Assembly (NCBI RefSeq): GCF_021343995.1
Contig: NZ_JAJTTE010000001.1
Location: forward strand, 224,518 to 288,517
Direction: 5' to 3'
Length of the DNA stretch: 64,000 bases
Source: Pseudonocardia terrae
GTDB taxonomy: Bacteria; Actinomycetota; Actinomycetes; Mycobacteriales; Pseudonocardiaceae
A program made the translations under genes and the position numbers. Positions within the stretch are counted from its first letter, which is position 1, and every line of letters begins with the position of its first letter. The notes beneath the pieces were generated by a model. That model was given only the letters and a program-made list of their open reading frames with translations, had not been told where the DNA came from and did not search any database. Shown piece after piece: positions 27,527 through 36,378 of the stretch.

Positions 27527-29260
27527 TCAGGACGGGCGCCGGCCTGCTCCCGTCGCCAGTCCGGCGACGGGGGTCGGCTCTGTCGGGGGGTCGGACCGGC
27601 CGGCGTCGGCGCCCGGCCCGGACGGCTCGGACGGCTCGGACGGTTCGGACTCCGGGTCGCTCTCCTCCTCGACGGCGTCGCGCCGCAGCGTCCGCATGAA
27701 GCGGACGAGCGGAACGGCGACGACGAGCGCCGTGACGGCCTGGGCGAGGAGGAACGCCAGGCCGGCGCCGCCGATGCCCATGCGATCCATGAGCACCACC
27801 GCGAGCCCGATGACCAGGGCCGCGGTGAACACCTCCAGCACCACGACGCGCCCCATCTGGTTGCGCAGCCGGGAGGTGTTGATGAAGTTCATGTTGATGA
27901 TCGTGAACGGGATCGCGAGCACGGCGTAGCGCAGCACCCAGGTGCCCTGCTCGGAGTAGGTGTCGCCGAGCACCGAGAGCACCCAGGGGGCCAGGAAGAA
28001 CAGCGACGGCACGCCGAGGCCGCCGATGAGGTAGCTCAGCCGGAAGGTGCGCTTCATCAGCGTCCACTGCTCCCGCCGGTCGTGGCTGGCCTCCACGACG
28101 TACGACGAGCTGATGTTCCAGATCAGCACGCTGAACGACTCGGCGATCAGCCACGGCAGCGCGTAGTAGGCGTTGGCCTCGGTGCCCAGCCGCGCCACCA
28201 CGAGCAGCGGCAGCACGAGCGGGATGATCACCGTGACGGCGCCGGTCGCGTACTCGGCCAGGAAGATCGAGAGCAGCCCGCGCCGGTCCGGCATCGGCGG
28301 CGTGCCCTCGCCGGGCGGGGGCACCCGGGGGAGCAGGCGCAGGAAGAGGATCGGCGAGATCACCAGCTGCAGCGCGATGATCGGCAGCGCCCAGGCCACC
28401 AGGATGCCCTTCTCGAACGCGAGGTTCGCGAAGAGGATCAGCAGGCCCATCTTGCCCAGCGCGAACAGCAGCTGCTCGAGCGGGATCCAGGTGGAGCGGC
28501 GCAGCCCGGTGAGCACCCAGTCCTGCAGCGTCGACAGTGCGAGGAGGGCGACGAGCAGCGGGAACGCCGCGCGGTCCCAGAAGGTGGGGAACAGCTCGTC
28601 GTGCGGGAAGAAGACCAGGAAGCCCACGCCGAGCACGAGCGCGATGGTGATCGCGATCGCGTAGCCGCCCAGGACGAGCTTGCGCGCCTTCGTGCCGGCC
28701 GACGCCAGCACGCGGCCGAAGAGCAGCCCGACGTTCGATGCCGCGACCTGCGACAGCATCGTGGCGGTGGACAGGATCGCGGAGGACCGGCCGACCTCCG
28801 CGGCGGGCAGCCGGGCGGCGATCGCCCAGAAGCCGAGCCCCACGAGCGCGGTGATCCCGGTGGCGGCCATGAGCGCGAAGGCGTTGAGCTCCAGGCTGGG
28901 CAGCACGGACCGGCGCTTGCGCGGCGCCTCGGCACCCGGTTCGGCTTCCGGCGCCGCGTCGATGCCGGCCTCGGGAAGCTCTGCGGTGCCCGGGGACTCG
29001 GCGTCCCCGTAGGTGTCCCCGCCGGTGTCCCCGCCGCTATCCGTGGTGCGCAGGGGGGCGGTCCGGAGACCGACGGTCTCGAGCGCGGCGTTCTCCGCGG
29101 TGCCCGGCGCGGGGACCTGGACGGCGGCGAAGCGCTCGGTGGGGGGATCGGCGTACGGGTCCGCACCCGGGCCGGTGATCCGGTTGACCGCCGCGGCGGA
29201 ACGGCCGGGGCCGCCCGCGATCCGCTCGTCGCCGCGCACCGGACCCCTGTCTCGCTCCAC
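27527..29260 (-). CDS. Wzx-like polysaccharide flippase (first of two)
   Basis: 577-aa polytopic protein of the MVF/oligosaccharide flippase group. A disordered N-terminal segment of about 120 residues precedes 12 or more membrane helices that start at ELNAFALMAATGITALVGLGFWA-like sequence around residue 123; a Glu/Ser/Pro-rich tail ends the protein. Such proteins move lipid-linked repeat units across the membrane. It shares the fold and the extended N terminus with the plus-strand protein at 36459-38147 but is clearly different in sequence, so the region encodes two flippases. The GTG start lies after a weak TACTGC element. Confidence 0.87.
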   Translation of the reverse strand: MERDRGPVRGDERIAGGPGRSAAAVNRITGPGADPYADPPTERFAAVQVPAPGTAENAALETVGLRTAPLRTTDSGGDTGGDTYGDAESPGTAELPEAGIDAAPEAEPGAEAPRKRRSVLPSLELNAFALMAATGITALVGLGFWAIAARLPAAEVGRSSAILSTATMLSQVAASNVGLLFGRVLASAGTKARKLVLGGYAIAITIALVLGVGFLVFFPHDELFPTFWDRAAFPLLVALLALSTLQDWVLTGLRRSTWIPLEQLLFALGKMGLLILFANLAFEKGILVAWALPIIALQLVISPILFLRLLPRVPPPGEGTPPMPDRRGLLSIFLAEYATGAVTVIIPLVLPLLVVARLGTEANAYYALPWLIAESFSVLIWNISSSYVVEASHDRREQWTLMKRTFRLSYLIGGLGVPSLFFLAPWVLSVLGDTYSEQGTWVLRYAVLAIPFTIINMNFINTSRLRNQMGRVVVLEVFTAALVIGLAVVLMDRMGIGGAGLAFLLAQAVTALVVAVPLVRFMRTLRRDAVEEESDPESEPSEPSEPSGPGADAGRSDPPTEPTPVAGLATGAGRRPS

Positions 29261-29340
29261 TACCGCAGTACCCCGTCAGACCTGTCCGTGCCGCGCGCAC
29301 CCGCCGGGCCCTGATCGCCGCTCTTCGTCTCGGTCGCCCG

Positions 29341-29346
29341 AGCCTA
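29341..29346 (-). promoter_or_regulatory. Candidate -10 element for the minus-strand flippase unit
   Basis: TAGGCT on the minus strand, about 80 nt before GTG 29260. The 307-base divergent gap 29261-29567 contains this, the plus-strand TATGGT at 29526-29531 and no other signal I can name. Confidence 0.3.
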
Positions 29347-29525
29347 ATGGTCGACTCGCCGCTGCCGATCTCCGGGTGTAGCCTGCCCGATTCGCGCGCG
29401 GGGGTCCGGAGCGGACCCTCGGTCGTCCATCGGTCACCCGACGGAGCGTGTTACGCCCTCTCCCGGTGCGACGCCGCACACCCGGCGGGCACGGGATCGG
29501 GGGTGGGACCGTCGCACCCCGCGGC

Positions 29526-29531
29526 TATGGT
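29526..29531 (+). promoter_or_regulatory. Candidate -10 element of the N-acetyltransferase gene
   Basis: TATGGT, 36 nt before ATG 29568; a GGGCGGGAG ribosome-binding site follows. No good -35 hexamer. Confidence 0.3.
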
Positions 29532-29567
29532 CGGCGCCGCACACGACGGACGAGGGCGGGAGCGCGC

Positions 29568-30152
29568 ATGACCGGCGCCACGACGAGCACGACCGGGGTG
29601 CGGGTGCACCCGCAGGGCCTCTGCGAGAGCACGGACGTCGGGGAGGGCACCCGGGTCTGGGCCTTCGCGCACGTCCTGCCGGGCGCCCGGGTCGGCCGGG
29701 ACTGCAACATCTGCGACTGCGCCTTCGTCGAGGACGGGGCCGTGCTGGGCGACAACGTGACGGTCAAGAACGGCACCCTCGTCTTCTCCGGCGTGACCTG
29801 CGAGGACGACGTGTTCCTCGGCCCCAACGTGCTCTTCACCAACGACCTGCGGCCGCGCTCGGCGATCAAGCGCGGTCCCGAGGCGCTCCTGTCGACCGTG
29901 GTCCGCCGCGGCGCGACGCTCGGCGCCGGCGCGGTCGTGGTGTGCGGCACGGAGATCGGGGAGCACGCCTTCGCCGCGGCCGGCGCCGTCGTCACCCGCT
30001 CGGTCCCGGCCCACGCGTTCGTCGCGGGGAACCCGGCGCGGGTGAAGGGCTGGGTCTGCGTGTGCGGCGAGCGGCTCGGCGACGACCTGGTGTGTCCCGA
30101 GTGCGGGAGCGCGCACGAGCGGGCCGGGGAGGGCCTGCGCGTCCGGGCCTGA
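29568..30152 (+). CDS. Left-handed beta-helix N-acetyltransferase (WbpD/WlbB-like) with zinc ribbon
   Basis: 194-aa acyltransferase. Residues about 10-160 are hexapeptide repeats (IGEHAF, VGRDCN, LGDNVT patterns) of the left-handed beta helix, with the family segment FTNDLRPRS. The C terminus carries a small zinc ribbon, VCVCGERLGDDLVCPECG, common in this subgroup. Close relatives acetylate the 3-amino group of UDP-2-acetamido-3-amino-glucuronate. With the Gfo/Idh dehydrogenase and DegT aminotransferases nearby, this supports synthesis of a 2,3-diacetamido-sugar acid. The UDP-GlcNAc 6-dehydrogenase needed first is not in the window. Confidence 0.87.
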   Translation: MTGATTSTTGVRVHPQGLCESTDVGEGTRVWAFAHVLPGARVGRDCNICDCAFVEDGAVLGDNVTVKNGTLVFSGVTCEDDVFLGPNVLFTNDLRPRSAIKRGPEALLSTVVRRGATLGAGAVVVCGTEIGEHAFAAAGAVVTRSVPAHAFVAGNPARVKGWVCVCGERLGDDLVCPECGSAHERAGEGLRVRA

Positions 30153-30303
30153 CGGGCCCGTCGCTAGAGTCCCGCGGCGGGAGAGTCCACGGGGTCCCCG
30201 CCGGCGACCGGCCGGCCCGCCCCGCCACGGGACGCCGCCGCCTCCGCTCCCCGCGCGAGCCGGCGCCCCGTGCCGACCACACCGGACCAAGGAGCAGACC
30301 GAG

Positions 30304-30732
30304 ATGGCCCGTGCCGCCCAGACCACCGCCTCCACCGCCGCGAGCACCGCGCTGCGCGCCCTGCGCGACGTCGGCGCGGCCGCCTGGTTCGGTGGCTCGC
30401 TGATGGGGGCCTCGGGCCTCAACGCCGCGGCCGACGCCGCAGGCGGCCCGCAGGACCGCGAGCGCGTCGTCGCCGCCGGCTGGGCCCGCTGGACCCCGAT
30501 CTTCCGCGCCGCCGCGGCCGCGCACCTGCTGGGCAGCGTCGGGCTGCTGGCGCAGCGCCGCAGCAAGGCCGACCTCGTCGGCCTGGGCCTGACCACCGCC
30601 GCCGTGGGCGCGGTCGCGGGTTCGGCCGTCATGGGGAGCAAGGAGGTCCCCGAGACGACCATCCACGCCGTCGAGTGGACCGTTCCGGCGCTGCTCGCCG
30701 GGGTGATCCTCAGCGGCGTCCGGAAGGGCTGA
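30304..30732 (+). CDS. Small Ala-rich membrane protein, unknown function
   Basis: 142-aa protein with about four weak hydrophobic segments and many Ala and Gly residues; I do not recognise a family. ATG follows AAGGAG at a slightly long distance. A TAGAGT element in the 151-bp gap upstream (near 30163) could be its promoter. It is 6 nt before the deacetylase gene and so likely in the same message. Confidence 0.7.
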   Translation: MARAAQTTASTAASTALRALRDVGAAAWFGGSLMGASGLNAAADAAGGPQDRERVVAAGWARWTPIFRAAAAAHLLGSVGLLAQRRSKADLVGLGLTTAAVGAVAGSAVMGSKEVPETTIHAVEWTVPALLAGVILSGVRKG

Positions 30733-30738
30733 CCGGTC

Positions 30739-31590
30739 GTGTCGTCTGCCGTCTCCTCGCTGCGCAGCACGCTCGGCGAGCTCCCCGCGGCCCAGGCCGC
30801 CTACCGGTGCGCCGTCGCCGGCCGGATGCGCGCGGAGCGGTGGGGCCTGGCGCTCGACGAGGCGCTGCGGACCCGCACCGGCCTGACCCGCCCGCGCGGC
30901 GCCGCGCTCGGCCGGATCCTCGCCTACCACTCGATCGGCACGGACGAGTGGGGCGTCAACGACGTGCGTCCGGCGGACTTCGAGCGACACCTGCAGGTCG
31001 CCGTCGACGACGGGTGGAGCTTCGCCACCCCGGCCGAGGTGCTCGCGGCCCCGGAGCGCAAGCAGCTCGCGATCACCTTCGACGACGGCGCCACCAGCGT
31101 GCTCGACAACGCCGTGCCGGTGCTGCGCCACCACGGGGTCCCGTCGACCATGTTCGCGGTCAGCGGATGGGCCGACGGCGGGCACGACGCGGGCTTCGCG
31201 CACGTGCTGGACTGGGCCGGCCTGGCCCGGCTCGAGGCGGCCGGTGTCACGCTGGCCAGCCACTCGGCGTCGCACCCCGACTTCGGCCGGCTCGATGCCG
31301 CCGCCGCGGAGCGCGAGCTCGTGGAGTCGCGCACCCGTCTGGAGCGGATGCTCGGCCACCAGGTCGACGAGTTCGCCATCCCCTTCGGCCAGTCGGCGAA
31401 CTGGACCCCGGAGGCGGGCGCGATCGCGAGCCGCGTCTACCGGACGGTGTACGCGCAGGCCGTCGACACCCGCCCGGCGGGCACGATCCCGCGCACCTTC
31501 ATCACCCAGATCGACCGCCCGCTGATCTTCCGCGCCGCCCTGAACGGCGCGTTCGACAACTGGGAGGAATGGTTCCTCGGCCCGCGCTGA
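30739..31590 (+). CDS. Polysaccharide deacetylase (NodB/CE4)
   Basis: 283-aa carbohydrate esterase family 4 protein. Motif 1 is ITFDDGATS, with the catalytic base and metal Asp. Motif 2 is SHSASHP, an HxxxH-type metal site. FAIPFGQSAN stands for motif 3. It removes N-acetyl groups from amino-sugar polymers or precursors. There is no signal peptide or membrane anchor, so it may act on a cytoplasmic lipid-linked or nucleotide sugar, or be exported unusually. GTG start, with the preceding small gene 6 nt away. The stop codon lies in the first copy of a 31-bp tandem repeat. Confidence 0.9.
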   Translation: MSSAVSSLRSTLGELPAAQAAYRCAVAGRMRAERWGLALDEALRTRTGLTRPRGAALGRILAYHSIGTDEWGVNDVRPADFERHLQVAVDDGWSFATPAEVLAAPERKQLAITFDDGATSVLDNAVPVLRHHGVPSTMFAVSGWADGGHDAGFAHVLDWAGLARLEAAGVTLASHSASHPDFGRLDAAAAERELVESRTRLERMLGHQVDEFAIPFGQSANWTPEAGAIASRVYRTVYAQAVDTRPAGTIPRTFITQIDRPLIFRAALNGAFDNWEEWFLGPR

Positions 31591-31645
31591 GCGGAGCTCG
31601 CGGAGCGAACATCGGCGCTGAGCGGAGCTCGCGGAGCGAACATCG
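31584..31645 (+). repeat. Perfect 31-bp tandem duplication at the deacetylase stop
   Basis: Two identical 31-bp copies, 31584-31614 and 31615-31645, beginning GCGCTGAGCGGAGCTCGCGG. The first includes the TGA stop codon. Each contains GCGGAGCTCGCGGAGCG, itself partly palindromic around GAGCTC. Confidence 0.92.
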
Positions 31646-31671
31646 ACCGACCCTGAGGATCCTTCCGGAAC

Positions 31672-31720
31672 CACGAACGGCGCCCTCGCTCACCTCACGG
31701 GAGCGGGGGCACCGTTCGTG
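31672..31720. terminator. Bidirectional hairpin terminator
   Basis: Arms CACGAACGGCGCCCTCGCT and AGCGGGGGCACCGTTCGTG, two mismatches over 19 bp with an 11-nt loop, between the convergent deacetylase and aminotransferase genes. No T-run. Confidence 0.7.
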
Positions 31721-31742
31721 TATCGGGTCTTCGGGTGTCGGG

Positions 31743-32867
31743 TCAGATTGCGACGCGGAGGGTGTCCACGACCCGCTGTTGCTGCTCCTCGGTGATCTGC
31801 GGGTAGAGCGGCAGCGAGAGGATCCGGTCCGCCATCGCCTCGGCCACCGGGAAGTCACCGGTCTTGCCGAGGTGCCCGAAGGCGCCCGTGAGGTGCACCG
31901 GGGTGGGGTAGTGGATGCCCGCGCCGACCCCGTTCGCGTTGAGGTGCGCCAGGACCTCGTCGCGCCGGTCGACCTCGATCACGTAGAGGTGCCAGACGGG
32001 CTCGTTGCCCGGTGTGACCGTGGGCGTGGTGACGCCCGGGAGGTCGGCCAGCAGGGCGTCGTAGCGCGCCGCGGCGGCCCGCCGAGCGGCGTTCCACGCG
32101 TCGAGCCGGGTGAGCTTCGCCGAGAGCACGACGGCCTGCAGCGCGTCGAGCCGGCTGTTCACGCCCGCGACGGTGTGCTCGTACTTGCGCGGCGAGCCGT
32201 GCGCGCCGAGCAGCCGGACCCGGTCGGCCAGCTCGGCCGAGCCGGTGAGCACCGCGCCCGCGTCGCCGTAGGCGCCGAGGTTCTTGCCCGGGTAGAAGCT
32301 GGTGCCGGCGATGTCGCCGATCGCGCCGGCGTGCAGCCCGTCCCGCCGCGCGCCCTGGGACTGCGCCGCGTCCTCGCAGATCGCGACGTGGTCGGGGAGC
32401 CCCGCCTTCAGCCGCGCGACGTCGGCGACCTGGCCGTAGAGGTGGACCGGCAGCACGACCCGGGTCCGGTCGGTGACCGCGGCGAGGGCGGCGTCGACGT
32501 CGATCAGGGCGGTGCCGGGCTCGCAGTCGACGAGCACGACCTCGGCCCCGGCGCGCGCGACGGCCTCGGCGGTGGCGATGAACGTGTTCGCCGGGACGAT
32601 GCACTCGTCGCCCGGGCCGACACCGAGCGCGCGCAGGGCGAGCTCGAGCGCGTCCGTGCCGTTGGCGACGCCGACGACGTGCTCCACGCCGGAGTACGCG
32701 GCGTAGGCGGCCTCGAAGTCGGCGACGGCCGGCCCGCCGACGAAGGCGGTGCGGGCGAGGACCTTCTCCCAGCCCTCGGCGACCTCGGCGGCGACCTCCG
32801 CGTGCTGGGCGGCCAGGTCGACCAGGGGGACCGGGGCGTGCTGGACCGGGGTGGTGGGGGCGGCCAT
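31743..32867 (-). CDS. DegT/DnrJ/EryC1 sugar aminotransferase (first)
   Basis: 374-aa PLP enzyme of the sugar aminotransferase family. PLP contacts are visible in GTDALELAL, CEDAAQSQGA and the Schiff-base lysine in SFYPGKNLGAYGDAGA; FYPGKNLG is characteristic of WbpE/DesV-like enzymes. It would aminate a keto-sugar nucleotide, most likely the 3-keto UDP-GlcNAcA made by a WbpB-type dehydrogenase. ATG 32867 is chosen for the MAAPTTP start. It is the last gene of a four-gene minus-strand operon, 7 nt after the second DegT gene. Confidence 0.92.
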   Translation of the reverse strand: MAAPTTPVQHAPVPLVDLAAQHAEVAAEVAEGWEKVLARTAFVGGPAVADFEAAYAAYSGVEHVVGVANGTDALELALRALGVGPGDECIVPANTFIATAEAVARAGAEVVLVDCEPGTALIDVDAALAAVTDRTRVVLPVHLYGQVADVARLKAGLPDHVAICEDAAQSQGARRDGLHAGAIGDIAGTSFYPGKNLGAYGDAGAVLTGSAELADRVRLLGAHGSPRKYEHTVAGVNSRLDALQAVVLSAKLTRLDAWNAARRAAAARYDALLADLPGVTTPTVTPGNEPVWHLYVIEVDRRDEVLAHLNANGVGAGIHYPTPVHLTGAFGHLGKTGDFPVAEAMADRILSLPLYPQITEEQQQRVVDTLRVAI

Positions 32868-32874
32868 GCGGCTC

Positions 32875-34011
32875 CTAGTGGCTCGGGGAGCTGGTGGTGA
32901 GGCCGAGGGCACCGGCCAGCGCGTCGACGACCGCGCGCTGCTCGGGCTCCCCGATCTCGTGGTGCACCGGCAGGATCACGGTCCGGCGCGTGAGGTGTTC
33001 GGTGACGGGCAGCGGCCCGTGCGGGTGCCCGGCGTACGCGGGCTCCAGGTGCGCGGCCATGATCCCGCGGCGGGCGGAGATCCCGGCCTCGGCGAGCGCG
33101 CCGAGGACGGCGACCTGGTCGGCCCCCTCCGGCAGCTCGATCCAGAACGACTGGTAGTTGGCGGTTCCGTGCGCCGGGTCGCCGACTGCGCGCACGCCCA
33201 GCGGGGCGAGCAGCTCGCGGTAGCGCTCGGCGATGGCCCGGCGCTGCGCGACGATCCCGGGCAGCCGGCCCAGCTGGACCAGGCCCATCGCGGCCTGCAT
33301 GTCCGTCATCCGGTAGTTGAAGGCCGTCTCGTCGTAGCCCTCGAGCACGACCTTCGTACCGGCGGCGTGCCGGTCGGCGGCGGAGACGGTCATCCCGTGC
33401 TCGCGCAGCCGGCGGAGCCGGGCGGCCCACTCGGCGTCGTCGGTGGTGACCATGCCGCCCTCACCGGTGGTGAGGAGCTTGCGTGGGTGGAAGGACCACG
33501 CCGCGAGCAGCGCGCCGGTCCCCACCGGGTTCCCGTGCAGGGTCGCCCCGGCCGCACACGCGGCGTCCTCGACCACCGGCACGTCGCCGCACACGGCCTT
33601 GATCGCCGGGATGTCGGCGGGCTGCCCGCCCTGGTGGACCGCGAGCACGGCCTTCGTCCGCGGGGTGAGCACCGCGGCGACGGTCTCGGGGGAGACGTTG
33701 CCGGTCGCCGGCTCGACGTCGGCGAACACCGGGGTGGCGCCGCAGTAGCGGATCGCGTTGGCGGTGGCGATGAAGGAGAACGACGGGCACACGACCTCGT
33801 CGCCCGGGCCGACGCCCAGGACGTGGAGCGACAGGTGCAGCGCGGTGGTGCAGTTCGAGGTCGCGACCGCGTGCGCGGCGCCGACGTGGGCGGCGAACGC
33901 CTTCTCGAACTCGGCGACCCGCGGGCCCTGCGCCACCCAGCCGGACCGCACGGCGGCCGCGACGGCCTCCGCCTCCTCCTCGCCGAGGAGGGGCTTCATC
34001 ACGGGGATCAT
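32875..34011 (-). CDS. DegT/DnrJ/EryC1 sugar aminotransferase (second)
   Basis: 378-aa PLP enzyme. The start PVMKPLLGEEEAEAV, SNCTTALHLSL, VEDAACAAGA and the Schiff-base lysine in SFHPRKLLTTGEGGM place it in the same family but a different branch from its neighbour. SFHPRK with TTGEGG is usual for 4-aminotransferases of PseC or perosamine-synthase type. The two genes are not a recent duplication, and two amino groups or two different amino sugars may be made. The ATGA overlap with the epimerase stop fixes ATG 34011. Confidence 0.92.
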   Translation of the reverse strand: MIPVMKPLLGEEEAEAVAAAVRSGWVAQGPRVAEFEKAFAAHVGAAHAVATSNCTTALHLSLHVLGVGPGDEVVCPSFSFIATANAIRYCGATPVFADVEPATGNVSPETVAAVLTPRTKAVLAVHQGGQPADIPAIKAVCGDVPVVEDAACAAGATLHGNPVGTGALLAAWSFHPRKLLTTGEGGMVTTDDAEWAARLRRLREHGMTVSAADRHAAGTKVVLEGYDETAFNYRMTDMQAAMGLVQLGRLPGIVAQRRAIAERYRELLAPLGVRAVGDPAHGTANYQSFWIELPEGADQVAVLGALAEAGISARRGIMAAHLEPAYAGHPHGPLPVTEHLTRRTVILPVHHEIGEPEQRAVVDALAGALGLTTSSPSH

Positions 34012-35012
34012 GCGCCGACCTGCGTGTCGGTCTCCTCGCTCCACCACTGCACGAGCCCGCGCAGCCCCTCGTCCATGCCGAGGGTCGGCTTCCAACCGAG
34101 GTCGCGGGCGGCGGCGGAGATGTCGGCGAGGCGGCGGGTGACGCCGTTGACCTGTCGGGCCGGCCCGAACTCCGGGGTGAGGTCGGAGTCCATGGCCTTG
34201 AGCAGCGCCTCGGCCAGCTCCGCCAGGCTGATCTCCTGCGCGGTCGCGATGTTGTAGACCGCGTCGGTGACCGGCGCCTGCGCGGCGAGCACGTTGGCCC
34301 GGGCGATGTCGTGGACGTGCACGAAGTCCATGGTCTGCCTGCCGTCGCCGAAGATCAGCGGACGGTCGCCGCGCGCGATGCGCTCCATCCAGCGGATGAG
34401 CACCTCGGTGTAGACGCCGTAGGCGTCCATCCGGGGGCCGTAGACGTTGAAGTAGCGCAGCGCGACGTAGTCCAGGCCGTTCATGGCGTGGAAGCTGCGC
34501 AGCATGCCCTCGTTGAACGCCTTGGCGGCGCCGTAGAAGGTGTCGTTGTTGTACGGGTGGTGGCGCTCGGTGGTGGGGAACTCCTCGGCCAGCCCGTAGA
34601 CCGACGCCGACGAGCTCGCCACGACTTTCTTCACACCGTGTTCGACCGCGGCCTCGATGATGGTGAACGTGCCGTCGACCAGGCTCTCCAGCGCGGTCCG
34701 CGGCTGCTCGGCGCACTGCGTGATCCGCAGCGCGGCGAGGTGGAACACCAGGTCCTTGCCGGCGGTCAGCTCGCCGACCAGCCCACGGTCGTTGATGTCG
34801 CCCTCGACGAGGGTCAACCGGTCGCCCGCGACCTCCTGCGCCGCGGCGATGTTCTCCCGCCGCCCGCGCACGAGGTTGTCCAGCACGACGACCTCGGCCG
34901 CACCGGCCTCGACGAGCTGGTCGACGAGGGTCGAGCCGATGGTGCCGGCACCGCCGGTGACCAGGATCCGCTGGCCCTCGACCGGCTGTGCCGCCTTCTC
35001 GCTGCTGGTCAC
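34008..35012 (-). CDS. NAD-dependent nucleotide-sugar epimerase/dehydratase
   Basis: 334-aa extended short-chain dehydrogenase. It has ILVTGGAGTIGSTLVDQL for NAD, the catalytic Ser in ASSSASVYG and the Tyr-Lys pair in FYGAAK. Then come RYFNVYGPRMD and DFVHVHDIA. It resembles UDP-glucose 4-epimerase and UDP-GlcNAc C4-epimerase or 4,6-dehydratase types. The exact reaction is open. It is coupled on both sides (GTGA with the Gfo dehydrogenase, ATGA with the aminotransferase), so it works on the same sugar nucleotide. Confidence 0.9.
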   Translation of the reverse strand: MTSSEKAAQPVEGQRILVTGGAGTIGSTLVDQLVEAGAAEVVVLDNLVRGRRENIAAAQEVAGDRLTLVEGDINDRGLVGELTAGKDLVFHLAALRITQCAEQPRTALESLVDGTFTIIEAAVEHGVKKVVASSSASVYGLAEEFPTTERHHPYNNDTFYGAAKAFNEGMLRSFHAMNGLDYVALRYFNVYGPRMDAYGVYTEVLIRWMERIARGDRPLIFGDGRQTMDFVHVHDIARANVLAAQAPVTDAVYNIATAQEISLAELAEALLKAMDSDLTPEFGPARQVNGVTRRLADISAAARDLGWKPTLGMDEGLRGLVQWWSEETDTQVGA

Positions 35013-36160
35013 ACCGTCACCTCTCCGCGGCCGCGCTGGGCCATCGTGGTCGGAACGTCCTCGATCACCCCGGCGGTGGTGCGCGGGGTCTCCTGGATCG
35101 CGCGGATCGGCACGGACTGGCCGTCCTTCGCGAGGCTCTCGGAGGCGGCCTCGAGGATCGCGAGCACCCGCAGGCCCGCGAAGCCGTCCGTGAGCGGGCG
35201 CCGGTTCTCGGCGATGGCCGCCGCGAACTCGACCATGACCGACCGCAGGGCCTCCAGGTTGGCCAGGGCCGGGGCGACGGTGTCGCCGGTGCGGTACGAG
35301 ACGAGCCTGCGGCCGCGGACGTCGGCGTCGTCCAGCTCGGACTGGATCCGGTCGACGCCGCGGTCGTGCTCGGAGACCCGCTGGGTGGGGTTCAGGTCGT
35401 CCCAGACCACGGTCCGGTTCGACCCGCCCACCACGAAGGTGCGGATCTTGGTGGGGGAGAGCCAGTTGACGTGCACGTGGGCGAGCGCGCCGTTGGACAG
35501 GCGCAGCGTCAGGTGCGCCACGCAGGCGTGCCCCGCCCCCACCGGGTCGGAGCCGTGCGCGGCCACCGAGACCGGGAACACGTCGTCGGGCAGGATCGCG
35601 TCGAAGATGGACAGATCGTGCGGGGCGAGGTCCCACAGGACGTCCACGTCCGGCTGCACGATGCCCAGGTTGATCCGCACCGAGTCGATGTACTGCAGGT
35701 CGCCGAGGCGGCCGCTGCGCACGACCTCGCGGATGTGCCGGACCTCGGAGGTGTAGCAGAAGGTGTGGTCGACCATGAGGACCCGGCTGAGCCGCTCCGC
35801 GGCCTCGACCAGCTGCCGGCCCTCCTCGTAGGACGGTGCCAGCGGCTTCTCGATCAGCACGTGCTTGCCGGCCTCGAGGGCGCGCATCGCCACGTCGAAG
35901 TGGGTGGCGGCCGGGGTCGCGATCGCGACGGCGGACACCGCGGGATCGGCCAGCACCTCGTCGAGCGAGGTGGAGATCCGCACGGTCGAGTAGTTGCCCA
36001 GGACCTGCCGGGCACGGTCGGCGTTGAGGTCACAGAGGTACTCGAGGTGCAGGCCCGGGGTCTGCTGTGCGTTGCGGACGAGGTTGGGACCCCAGTACCC
36101 GCCGCCGACGACGGCTATCCCGATCGGACCGTTCTGCTCCACTGTGTACCCGTCCCCCAT
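35009..36160 (-). CDS. Gfo/Idh/MocA dehydrogenase (WbpB/WlbA-like)
   Basis: 383-aa NAD(P)-dependent oxidoreductase. It has the N-terminal Rossmann motif IAVVGGGYWGPNLVRN, then the family EKP motif in HVLIEKPLAPS and the catalytic-region histidine in LWDLAPHDLSI. The GYWGPNL form is frequent in WbpB-type enzymes that oxidise C3 of UDP-GlcNAcA. ATG 36160 is used; GTG at about 36142 is an alternative. First gene of the four-gene operon that ends at 31743. Confidence 0.9.
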   Translation of the reverse strand: MGDGYTVEQNGPIGIAVVGGGYWGPNLVRNAQQTPGLHLEYLCDLNADRARQVLGNYSTVRISTSLDEVLADPAVSAVAIATPAATHFDVAMRALEAGKHVLIEKPLAPSYEEGRQLVEAAERLSRVLMVDHTFCYTSEVRHIREVVRSGRLGDLQYIDSVRINLGIVQPDVDVLWDLAPHDLSIFDAILPDDVFPVSVAAHGSDPVGAGHACVAHLTLRLSNGALAHVHVNWLSPTKIRTFVVGGSNRTVVWDDLNPTQRVSEHDRGVDRIQSELDDADVRGRRLVSYRTGDTVAPALANLEALRSVMVEFAAAIAENRRPLTDGFAGLRVLAILEAASESLAKDGQSVPIRAIQETPRTTAGVIEDVPTTMAQRGRGEVTV

Positions 36161-36204
36161 TCCGTCCGGTCCCCCCTCGGCTGCGGTGGTGATCTCGGCT
36201 CCGG

Positions 36205-36210
36205 ACCCTA
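36205..36210 (-). promoter_or_regulatory. Candidate -10 element of the sugar-nucleotide operon
   Basis: TAGGGT on the minus strand, 44 nt before ATG 36160. The rest of the 298-base divergent gap holds the plus-strand upstream ORF and its promoter. Confidence 0.35.
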
Positions 36211-36364
36211 CAAGGACCCCATCGGGTGATCCCCAGCGCGTCGGGCGCCGCCCGGAACGCCCCGCGAGGTACGCGTGCGGGCGAGCAGGCCCGTGACGTC
36301 CCGTTCGTCCGGGCGACGCGCCCGGACACGCTCGGCCGCACGGGGGACACCGGCGGGCCGGAGG

Positions 36365-36370
36365 TACGAT
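36365..36370 (+). promoter_or_regulatory. -10 element for the upstream ORF and second flippase
   Basis: TACGAT, 8 nt before ATG 36379, with no ribosome-binding site between. It fits a leaderless transcript. Confidence 0.45.
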
Positions 36371-36378
36371 CGGCGCCC

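Noticed and set aside
31743..34011. Two neighbouring DegT genes as an assembly duplication
   Set aside because: The proteins differ throughout, including the segments around the PLP lysine.
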